Positions 9,047 to 15,251 of a stretch of DNA of 33,252 bases are shown here, piece by piece. Every line of letters begins with the position of its first letter. Position 1 is the stretch's first letter. The position numbers and the translations under genes were made by a program. The notes under the pieces are model-generated. The model was not told the DNA's origin. It did no database searches and was given only the letters and a program-made list of their open reading frames with translations. Source of the stretch: Leptolinea sp. (GTDB lineage Bacteria; Chloroflexota; Anaerolineae; Anaerolineales; Anaerolineaceae); NCBI GenBank assembly GCA_012798535.1, contig JAAZMZ010000049.1, positions 1 to 33,252 on the forward strand, in the 5' to 3' direction.

Positions 9047-9236
9047 TAGATTCTTTTGGAATATGTTTTTTTAATCTGCGGGCCAGTTCCCTGCGGGGAA
9101 GAATGATCTTTCTGTGGCAGGTATTACATTCCAATCCAATATCCGCACCCAGACGGACGACTTTCCACTCATAGCTGCCGCATGGATGTGGTTTCCGAAG
9201 CCGGACGATATCTTCCAGGGCGATCTCAGGGAGCAC
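9027..9236 (-). CDS. DUF951 family small protein, first gene of the long minus-strand operon
   Basis: A 69-residue protein with the DUF951 pattern: an N-terminal [16 protein letters not shown], then [11 protein letters not shown], and a [12 protein letters not shown] motif. The HPCG and CNTC cysteines suggest a small zinc-binding or nucleic-acid-binding fold, but the family function is not established to my knowledge. It starts at GTG with no SD. The GTG lies exactly 7 nt after a TATAAT box on the same strand, so transcription would begin at the start codon (leaderless). Its C-terminus overlaps the glycosyltransferase start by 20 nt. Confidence 0.85.
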   Translation of the reverse strand: MLPEIALEDIVRLRKPHPCGSYEWKVVRLGADIGLECNTCHRKIILPRRELARRLKKHIPKESNANTTT

Positions 9237-9243
9237 GCTAAAA

Positions 9244-9270
9244 ATTATACTCTACCCTGCATGTTATAAT
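9244..9270. promoter_or_regulatory. divergent promoter pair, both leaderless or nearly so
   Basis: The 47-bp gap between DUF951 and the M50 gene holds two perfect TATAAT boxes facing opposite ways. One is on the minus strand at 9249-9244, 7 nt before the GTG at 9236. The other is on the plus strand at 9265-9270, preceded by TGT (extended -10) and 13 nt before the ATG at 9284. At 17-nt spacing, each -35 position falls on the other promoter's -10, so the two should compete. Neither start codon has an SD. -35 matches are poor on both strands. Confidence 0.6.
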
Positions 9271-9283
9271 CTTTGAACCGGCT

Positions 9284-9925
9284 ATGTTCAATCTGACTCT
9301 GGCGTCGCTGACCTCTAGAATTATCATTCTTGTAATTGCATTCACCGGTCACGAATTTTCACATGCTTTCGTGGCGAATGCCTTCGGTGACAATACTCCG
9401 CGGATGAACGGCCGGCTGACGTTGAATCCACTGGCACATCTAGATGTGATGGGTTCTCTACTTTTGCTGGTAGCCGGGTTCGGCTGGGCAAAACCGGTCC
9501 CCATTAATCCCTATGTGCTCAGGCAGCGGTCCCGGTCGGCGGTGATGTGGGTGTCACTGGCCGGTCCGCTGGCGAACCTTGTGCTGGCTTTTCTGGCGGC
9601 CATGCCGTTACGCTTTGGTCTGGTTCAGTACACCGGTGCGCAGGGAGCGATCCTCCCCACGCCGTTCTATTTCTTACTTGAGTTCATCGTAATCAATCTT
9701 TCGCTGATGATCTTCAACCTGATCCCGGTTTCTCCGCTGGATGGCGAAAAGGTGCTGGAATATCTCCTGCCGGCCAGCGCCCTGCCGACCTTTGAGCGCA
9801 TTCGTCCGTATGGCCCGCTTGTGTTGCTGGTCATTGTCTTTGCCCTGCCATACCTGGGGATCAATCTGATCAGCCTGATCATGACCCCCATTATCCGCGG
9901 ATTATTCCAATTATTTGTGGGGTGA
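9284..9925 (+). CDS. site-2 protease-like metalloprotease (peptidase M50)
   Basis: A 213-residue polytopic membrane zinc protease of the short M50B type. TM1 contains the HExxH motif as HEFSH (His23, Glu24, His27). The third zinc ligand is the Asp of SPLDG at about 153, in place of the usual NPDG. The NPLAHLD and GWAKPVPIN segments are typical of the bacterial short site-2 proteases such as YwhC-like proteins. It has no PDZ domain. It is the first gene of a plus-strand run and starts without an SD, just after a TATAAT box. The substrate is unknown. Confidence 0.92.
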   Translation: MFNLTLASLTSRIIILVIAFTGHEFSHAFVANAFGDNTPRMNGRLTLNPLAHLDVMGSLLLLVAGFGWAKPVPINPYVLRQRSRSAVMWVSLAGPLANLVLAFLAAMPLRFGLVQYTGAQGAILPTPFYFLLEFIVINLSLMIFNLIPVSPLDGEKVLEYLLPASALPTFERIRPYGPLVLLVIVFALPYLGINLISLIMTPIIRGLFQLFVG

Positions 9926-9929
9926 TGCC

Positions 9930-10895
9930 ATGAGCATGCAAATCACCATTATTGGCCTTGACCGAACCGGTCTTTCAATTGGTTTGGCGTTAAAAAAGCG
10001 TTCCAGTTCGACGCAATGCACCGGTTTTGATATAAATCCAGATCACCTGAAGACCGCGCTCGAGGTAAAGGCTGTGGATAAAACCGAATCACGCCTGCCT
10101 TCCGCTGTGGGAAACGCGGATATTGTGCTCTTGAATTCGCTGCCGGTCGATGTGACCGGCTGGATGGATGACATCTGCGGTCACATGAAACAGGGAGCGG
10201 TACTGGTCAACCTGGCTTCACTTCATCGGCAAGCCTGCGAGTGGGCGGAAACCGATCCCTCACGAAAATGCAGTATCGTCAACGCCAGTATCAGCATCAA
10301 CGGCAACCATTTGAATACTGAGGAAGAATCCGCCGATCTATTCGATAACGGGATCATGATCATTTCTACGCCTAAAGGTGTTCGAGAAGAGGCGGTTCAG
10401 CAGGTGCTGGATCTGGCTGCGCTGCTCGGAGTCTCTCCTATGTTCGCCGATGCGCTGGAAGCTGACGGGCTGATCTCACAGTCGCAATTGTTCCCGCGTC
10501 TGCTTGCACTTCTCTACATTCAGGGATTATCCAGTCAGTCAGGCTGGATGGACGCCCGGAAGGTCACCGGGACGCAGTTCTGGCAGATGTCGAAGCTGCT
10601 ATATGAATTTACATCTGGCAAATCCGCCACATTCGAAATCGACGCACACAAAGACTCCATGCTGCACCTGCTGGATATGATGCGAGAGCAGATCGACATT
10701 CTGGAAGACGGCATCCGCCGTGATGATTTGGACAGCCTGACGGTATCTATTCAGAAGACACTGGATGAGCATGGTAAATGGATGTCCCGGCGTGTTACCG
10801 GTGATTGGGAAGCGCAGGATGCGCAGCTCGAAGTGAAATCTGAAGGGATGTGGAAAAAGCTATTCGGTATGGGTTTACCGAAAAAGAAACCTTAG
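9930..10895 (+). CDS. degenerate prephenate dehydrogenase-like NAD(P)-binding protein
   Basis: About 321 residues with the layout of TyrA-like proteins: an N-terminal Rossmann domain and a helical C-terminal dimerisation domain. Two features suggest it is not a working prephenate dehydrogenase. The dinucleotide loop reads GLDRTG (residues 9-14), with Asp in place of the second Gly. The region where TyrA has its catalytic HPM/HPI motif reads VNASISINGNHLN without it. The downstream ADLFDNGIMIISTPKG keeps the family context. The C-terminal half is rich in helices with no recognised motif. The ATG at 9930 has GGGGTG 6 nt upstream and lies 4 nt after the M50 stop. The function is unknown. Confidence 0.72.
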   Translation: MSMQITIIGLDRTGLSIGLALKKRSSSTQCTGFDINPDHLKTALEVKAVDKTESRLPSAVGNADIVLLNSLPVDVTGWMDDICGHMKQGAVLVNLASLHRQACEWAETDPSRKCSIVNASISINGNHLNTEEESADLFDNGIMIISTPKGVREEAVQQVLDLAALLGVSPMFADALEADGLISQSQLFPRLLALLYIQGLSSQSGWMDARKVTGTQFWQMSKLLYEFTSGKSATFEIDAHKDSMLHLLDMMREQIDILEDGIRRDDLDSLTVSIQKTLDEHGKWMSRRVTGDWEAQDAQLEVKSEGMWKKLFGMGLPKKKP

Positions 10896-10903
10896 AGGCG
10901 GTT

Positions 10904-11191
10904 ATGCCTTTCTATTGTTATATGGTGGAATGTGTCGATGGAACGTACTACACCGGCTGGAGTACAGATCCTGACCGGCGGGTAAAGGTGCACAATGCCG
11001 GACGGGGGGCGCGTTACACCAGCCAGCGCAGACCGGTCCGTCTGGTTTACGTGGAGACGGTGGAGAGCTTATCTGCCGCATTAAAACGTGAAAGAAGACT
11101 GAAGACCTATGACCACCGGCAGAAGAAAAAGCTGGTCGATGAATATCAGGATCAATCCTGCCGGTCAGGAACGGTTGAAATGGAACAATAA
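10904..11191 (+). CDS. GIY-YIG domain protein (UPF0213/YhbQ-like)
   Basis: A 95-residue single-domain GIY-YIG protein. The two motif halves are CYMVEC (residues 4-9) and YYTGW. The conserved Arg-rich middle (DPDRRVKVHN) and the metal-binding Glu of LKRERRLKTYD fit a nuclease fold. Free-standing members of this family are suspected DNA structure-specific nucleases, but most are uncharacterised. I chose the ATG at 10904 because GAGG lies just upstream; the longer frame to 10850 would overlap the previous gene. It ends at a strong hairpin terminator. Confidence 0.9.
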   Translation: MPFYCYMVECVDGTYYTGWSTDPDRRVKVHNAGRGARYTSQRRPVRLVYVETVESLSAALKRERRLKTYDHRQKKKLVDEYQDQSCRSGTVEMEQ

Positions 11192-11192
11192 A

Positions 11193-11224
11193 AAGCTCCT
11201 GCCAGTCATTGACGGCAGGAGCTT
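11193..11224. terminator. bidirectional hairpin terminator
   Basis: An 11-bp perfect stem (AAGCTCCTGCC / GGCAGGAGCTT) with a 10-nt loop lies between the convergent GIY-YIG and phosphoribosyltransferase genes. The plus side is preceded by an A-run and the minus side followed by a T-run (TTTTT complement of 11189-11194), so it should stop transcription best on the minus strand. Confidence 0.8.
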
Positions 11225-11240
11225 GAAGATTTGAGATTGT

Positions 11241-11795
11241 TCAATCGGTGAAGATGGGCAGGTGACCCAGAGAGATGATGGTTCCCCATTTTGCCCGTTC
11301 CCCTTCGGTTAAAATGGCCGCCTCCGCGCCGATCTTCGCGTTGGCCTTATCCATAAGCAGTCTCATGCCCTGCAATGTCGATCCGGTGCTGATCACATCG
11401 TCCACGACCACGACCGTTTTCCCATCCAACAGGTGGAGGTCTTTTTCATCCAGATACAGAGTCTGCGGCTGGCCGGTTGTGATGGAGAGGGTTTCCGCGG
11501 AGAGAGCCTTTCCCATGTAGGGTTTATAGCTCTTGCGCAGAACCACATAGGTCTTTCCTGTCTCAATCGAGAGAGAGTAGGCCAGGGGTATACTCTTTGA
11601 TTCCGCTGTGACCAGGATGTCATAACTGACAGACGACAGTTTTCTAGCCAGTTCCCGCGCGCAGGCCTGCACGAGTTCGGTGTCGCCCAGAATATTAAGA
11701 ATGGCAATCCGCAAACCGGGTTTCACTTCAAAAAGAGGCAGATCGCGGTGGACACCGGCAATGTCAATGGGAAAAACCGGACGTTTATCAGTCAT
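11241..11795 (-). CDS. phosphoribosyltransferase family protein (adenine PRT-like)
   Basis: 184 residues of the type I PRTase fold. The PRPP-binding motif is VVVVDDVISTGSTLQGM near residues 124-140. An earlier ESKSIPLAYSLS segment corresponds to the family's E-x-x-G/A-x-x-x-A loop, and SYKPYMGK resembles the flexible K/R-x-x-K-L loop of adenine-type enzymes. It probably handles a purine or related base with PRPP, but adenine, xanthine and regulatory PurR-like functions are all possible. The ATG has GGAGG 6 nt upstream. A TATAAT box at 11855-11850 on the same strand is the likely -10. It is a single-gene unit. Confidence 0.85.
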   Translation of the reverse strand: MTDKRPVFPIDIAGVHRDLPLFEVKPGLRIAILNILGDTELVQACARELARKLSSVSYDILVTAESKSIPLAYSLSIETGKTYVVLRKSYKPYMGKALSAETLSITTGQPQTLYLDEKDLHLLDGKTVVVVDDVISTGSTLQGMRLLMDKANAKIGAEAAILTEGERAKWGTIISLGHLPIFTD

Positions 11796-11893
11796 GTGGA
11801 TCCTCCAGAGGGCAAATATGAATTAAAAATGCACTTTCGAATAAGGAATATTATAAACCCACGATGAGGAGAACATTTCGAGTGATAGAATCG

Positions 11894-11926
11894 GTACGTG
11901 CCGGGGACGCCGACCCCGGCACGTAC
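11894..11926. repeat. perfect GC-rich palindromic hairpin, 13-bp arms
   Basis: Inverted repeat with arms 11894-11906 and 11914-11926 and a 7-nt loop (ACGCCGA). The arms begin GTACGTGCC and are fully complementary. It lies between the divergent phosphoribosyltransferase and era promoters, has no T-run on either side, and is far more GC-rich than its AT-rich surroundings. It is not placed to terminate either neighbour. It resembles an intergenic palindromic repeat rather than a terminator. Confidence 0.7.
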
Positions 11927-11958
11927 ATAAGGAGGAGAAGAAGAAGAGAAGTCGCCCT

Positions 11959-11987
11959 TTGACATTACTATACCAACCCTGTTTAGT
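11959..11987 (+). promoter_or_regulatory. sigma70-like promoter for era
   Basis: TTGACA at 11959-11964, a 17-nt spacer and TTTAGT at 11982-11987 give a perfect -35 and a 4/6 -10. The start would be near 11994, leaving a leader of about 77 nt to era. Two direct copies of AACCTACG, 11 bp apart (12003-12010 and 12014-12021), lie within this leader. This and the preceding hairpin account for most of the 275-bp gap from 11796 to 12070. Confidence 0.55.
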
Positions 11988-12070
11988 GGAAGCTTGACGA
12001 TAAACCTACGATTAACCTACGCTGATCTAACAGTTTCGTGAAATTCAAATGAAAGAATCATAAAGAGAAA

Positions 12071-12988
12071 ATGAGAGAAACACCTCAATCCTATCGTGCA
12101 GGGTATATTGCGCTGGCCGGACGGCCGAATGTGGGTAAATCCACGTTGATCAACACGCTGCTGGGGCAGAAAATTGCCGCCGTATCCCCTAAACCGCAGA
12201 CCACCCGCCGACGCCAGCTGGGAATACTCACCCTGCCAGACGCGCAAATGATCTTTGTCGATGCTCCGGGAATCCATTTGCAGCACCATAAACTGGGAGA
12301 AGCGTTAAATCTGATGGCCGAAGAGACCATTGCAGACGTGGATGTGGTTGCCTGGGTGGTGGATGGCTCTGCGGAACCATCCGGAGATGACCTGCAGTCG
12401 CGTGATCTGCTGGGACAGTTGGGCAGACGGAAAAAGCTGATCTTGATCGTTAACAAGATCGATCGTGTTGCGGACGAGTACCGGGCGACCGCAGTTGAAT
12501 GCTATCATGCTTTGCTTCCGGCGGCCAATCCAATGATGGTTTCCGCGGAAACTGGCGAGGGCGTAGAAGGATTACTGGAGACATTGAAAGAGATGCTGCC
12601 GGTTCATCCCTCCTATTTTGCCGAAGATGAAATTACGGACCTGTATGAGCGCGAGATTGTCGCCGATCTGATACGCGAAGCTGCGTTGAAACACCTGCGC
12701 GAGGAAGTGCCCCATGCCATTGCCGTGCGGATCGATGAATTCAAAGAGCGGGAAGATGGCAAGACGTATGTGGCCGCCACGCTCTTTGTGGAACGCGAGT
12801 CACAAAAAGGCATTGTCATCGGGCAGAAAGCGGAGATGCTCAAGCGCATTGGCACCAGCGCTCGCCTGGAAATGGAGAAAATGGGTGAACGTTCCATTTT
12901 CCTGGAATTGCGTGTCAAGGTGGCCAGGGGGTGGCGCGATGACCCTGATTTCCTGCGGCGGTTGGGATTTGAGATCAAAAAGAAGTGA
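12071..12988 (+). CDS. era: GTPase Era
   Basis: 305 residues with the standard Era architecture: a GTPase domain and a C-terminal KH domain. It binds the 3' end of 16S rRNA and assists 30S subunit maturation. G1 is GRPNVGKST near residues 17-25, G2 falls in PQTTRRR, G3 is DAPGI, G4 is NKID and G5 is VSAETGEG. The KH domain near the C-terminus shows the VIGQKAEMLKRIGTSAR segment with its GxxG-like turn. The ATG has only weak SD similarity (AGAG). It precedes rpiB by 121 nt, which hold an 8-bp inverted repeat (12990-12997 with 13023-13030) but no T-run. Confidence 0.97.
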   Translation: MRETPQSYRAGYIALAGRPNVGKSTLINTLLGQKIAAVSPKPQTTRRRQLGILTLPDAQMIFVDAPGIHLQHHKLGEALNLMAEETIADVDVVAWVVDGSAEPSGDDLQSRDLLGQLGRRKKLILIVNKIDRVADEYRATAVECYHALLPAANPMMVSAETGEGVEGLLETLKEMLPVHPSYFAEDEITDLYEREIVADLIREAALKHLREEVPHAIAVRIDEFKEREDGKTYVAATLFVERESQKGIVIGQKAEMLKRIGTSARLEMEKMGERSIFLELRVKVARGWRDDPDFLRRLGFEIKKK

Positions 12989-13109
12989 TCTGCACAGTCT
13001 GATACTCTGGATATGCACTTGCCTGTGCAGCCTGCCGCCATCAAATCGGTGTATGATTAACCCCCGAAGTTATTTCATTACAGGTTATTACCAAACAGGA
13101 GAATGAGTG

Positions 13110-13586
13110 ATGAAAATCGCCATCGGCAGTGACCATGCTGCTTTCGCCCTGAAGGAAATTGTGAAAAAACACCTGATCGATTCGGGCCATCAGGTGGAAG
13201 ATATGGGTACTAATTCACCGGAACGCACGGATTACCCGATCTACGGTGAAAAGGTTGCCCGGGCGGTTGTATCCGGGCGGGTGAAATACGGCGTGGTGAT
13301 CTGCGGCACAGGAGCTGGAATTTCCATCTCGGCCAATAAGATCCATGGAGTACGCTGCGTACTGGCCAGCGAACCGTACACGGCGGTGCTTTCCCGGCAG
13401 CATAATGATGCCAATATGCTGGCCATGGGCGCCCGCGTGGTGGGTGAAGGTCTGGCCTGCATGATCGTCGATCAGTTCCTGGCGGCAGAGTTTGAAGGCG
13501 GCCGACATGCCGACCGGGTGGCGATGATCACAAAACTGGATGATAACCGGGAATCCCACGATCCCATTCTGTATCAGGAGCCGTAG
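13110..13586 (+). CDS. rpiB: RpiB-family sugar-phosphate isomerase
   Basis: 158 residues of the RpiB/LacAB fold. The start SDHAAF and the CGTGAGISISANKIHG loop, with the active-site Cys at about 66, are the family signature. The NDANMLAMGARVVG strand is also conserved. RpiB interconverts ribose-5-P and ribulose-5-P; relatives act on allose-6-P or galactose-6-P. The ATG at 13110 is preferred over the GTG at 13107 because GGAG lies about 8 nt upstream. The following aldolase starts one base after this stop. Given the neighbouring aldolase and kinase, a non-ribose substrate is possible. Confidence 0.92.
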   Translation: MKIAIGSDHAAFALKEIVKKHLIDSGHQVEDMGTNSPERTDYPIYGEKVARAVVSGRVKYGVVICGTGAGISISANKIHGVRCVLASEPYTAVLSRQHNDANMLAMGARVVGEGLACMIVDQFLAAEFEGGRHADRVAMITKLDDNRESHDPILYQEP

Positions 13587-13587
13587 C

Positions 13588-14271
13588 ATGCCGATCATGT
13601 ACGCCGAAACCCGCGAACGCATTGCCGAACTCGGCAGATTGATGTTTGATCGCAAGCTGACGGATACCGCCGGAGGAAATATCTCCGCGCGGGCGGGTGA
13701 ACATGTGTGCATTACTCCGCGTTATGCCGGCAGCAAGCATCAATGGCATTTGCGTCCGGAACAGGTGCTGGTTACCACAATGGATGGCACCAAGCTGGAA
13801 GGTGAAGGGGAAATCTCACGTGAAGCCAAAGTGCATTACACCCTGCTGAAAGCATTTCCTGAATCGGGCGCCGTAGTACACGGCCATGCCCAGAATATCA
13901 TGGTTTTTTGCGCGGCGAACATTCCCATGCCGCCGGTGGTGGAAGCAACCCAGAAGTACGGCGAGATTAAGGTTTGCCGGTACGCGACCGCCCATTCGGG
14001 AAAGCTGGCGGAATATTTGCTCGCCGAATTTGCCGGTCAGGAAACCCGGATCAAGACCACAGCCGCCGCCGTGATGGCTGTCTATCACGGTTTGTTTGTT
14101 CTGGCGCACGATCTCGAGACAGGCTTCGACGTGACAGAACGGCTGGATCGAAATGCCCGTATCATCCTGCAGGCACGCAGCCTGTTTCCTCCCAATGTCG
14201 ATCCGGCTTCCACCATGTCGAAAGCCTGCGCCGATGCCATAGCCTCCTTTAAGACAGAGAATCCGACCTGA
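13588..14271 (+). CDS. class II aldolase/adducin family protein
   Basis: 227 residues of the FucA/AraD/MtnB fold. It shows AGGNISAR near residue 28, a catalytic Glu in SREAKVH, and the zinc pair as HGHA, followed by the third His in VYHGLFV. The full metal and acid/base set appears intact. Members cleave or epimerise sugar-1-phosphates such as fuculose-1-P, or dehydrate methylthioribulose-1-P. The ATG at 13588 has GGAG about 9 nt upstream inside rpiB; a second ATG lies at 13597. It sits between an isomerase and a PfkB kinase with 1-nt and 5-nt gaps. The substrate is not assignable. Confidence 0.88.
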   Translation: MPIMYAETRERIAELGRLMFDRKLTDTAGGNISARAGEHVCITPRYAGSKHQWHLRPEQVLVTTMDGTKLEGEGEISREAKVHYTLLKAFPESGAVVHGHAQNIMVFCAANIPMPPVVEATQKYGEIKVCRYATAHSGKLAEYLLAEFAGQETRIKTTAAAVMAVYHGLFVLAHDLETGFDVTERLDRNARIILQARSLFPPNVDPASTMSKACADAIASFKTENPT

Positions 14272-14276
14272 TCCAG

Positions 14277-15215
14277 ATGATCCTCTCTGTCAATCCCAAT
14301 ACCTGCATCGACCGGACGCTGGTCATCCCTGAATTTGCGCTGAATAAGACCATCCGGGCCAGCCGGTTTGCACTGGGGATGGGTGGGAAAGCGGCGGATG
14401 CCTCCTGGATTCTGGGAGAGTATGGCATTCCCAGTCTGGTGCTGGGTTTTGCCGCCGGAGTTTCCGGAAAACAAATGGAGCAGATGCTGATCGACCGCGG
14501 CGCGCGGACAGATTTCACCTGGGTGGAAGGGGAAACCAGGGTGCACACCATCCTTGTAATGGAAGACGGCAGCGGTCAGTCCACCTTTGCCGTGCCCACC
14601 CTGATCGTGAAACCGGAACACATTATTGACCTGGAAGCGCGTTTTTCGAAAGCCCTGACGCAGGCAAACTGTGTCATTGTGGGTGGAACGCTGCCGGAGA
14701 ATGTTCCCGCCGAGTTGTATTCACGGATCATTTCCAAAGCCCATGAAAGCGGTATACCTTCCGTGCTGGATGCCAGCGGGTCTTCGTTGTTGGCCGGTCT
14801 GCGGTCCAGACCGGAGTTCATCAAACCGAATCGAGCCGAATTGGAAGAACTGGCAGGCACCTCACTGCATACATTGCGCGATATCTATGCCGCCGGAAAA
14901 GACATTCAGCGGCAATATGGATGTTCGCTGGTCATCACACTGGGTGATGAGGGTTCACTGGCCATCCTTCCAGATGTTTGCTACCGCATACCGGTTCTAC
15001 CGGTGGAGGTGGTTTCCACGGCCGGCGCCGGAGACGGTATGCTGGCCGGACTGGCAGCCGCGCTTTCTGCAGGCTGGCCCATAGAAGAAGGGCTTAAACT
15101 GGGAACGGCCATGGCCGGGGCGGTCTGTCTGCAACTGGCAACCGCAGATTGCCGGAAAGCGGATATTTCCCGCCTCCTTCCACTGGTGCAGCTCATTCCA
15201 TTTTCCGGGGATTAA
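14277..15215 (+). CDS. PfkB-family sugar-phosphate kinase (FruK/LacC-like)
   Basis: 312 residues of the ribokinase superfamily. The start MILSVNPNTCIDRTL and the GMGGKAADAS loop match 1-phosphofructokinase/tagatose-6-phosphate kinases. The ATP and catalytic signature is STAGAGDGMLAGL near residues 246-258, containing the catalytic Asp. The NPNTCID start and the FIKPNRAELEEL segment are typical of the FruK/LacC group. It probably phosphorylates a ketose phosphate at C1 or C6. It follows the aldolase by 5 nt and has no strong SD, suggesting translational coupling. A hairpin follows it at 15220. Confidence 0.9.
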   Translation: MILSVNPNTCIDRTLVIPEFALNKTIRASRFALGMGGKAADASWILGEYGIPSLVLGFAAGVSGKQMEQMLIDRGARTDFTWVEGETRVHTILVMEDGSGQSTFAVPTLIVKPEHIIDLEARFSKALTQANCVIVGGTLPENVPAELYSRIISKAHESGIPSVLDASGSSLLAGLRSRPEFIKPNRAELEELAGTSLHTLRDIYAAGKDIQRQYGCSLVITLGDEGSLAILPDVCYRIPVLPVEVVSTAGAGDGMLAGLAAALSAGWPIEEGLKLGTAMAGAVCLQLATADCRKADISRLLPLVQLIPFSGD

Positions 15216-15219
15216 GGAA

Positions 15220-15245
15220 AACTGGAAGCTGGCAGGCTTCCGGTT
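15220..15245. terminator. hairpin between convergent genes
   Basis: A 10-bp stem (AACTGGAAGC / GCTTCCGGTT, one G-U pair) with a 6-nt loop lies between the pfkB stop and the end of the convergent thioredoxin-CcdA gene. T-rich sequence with a TTTTTT run follows about 10 nt later on the plus strand. It probably serves the rpiB-aldolase-pfkB unit. Confidence 0.55.
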
Positions 15246-15251
15246 TCATGG

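Noticed and set aside
13104..13133. 9-codon ORF overlapping the rpiB start
   Set aside because: Very short, with no start-specific spacing advantage; it is probably an accident of the ATGAGTGATG context.
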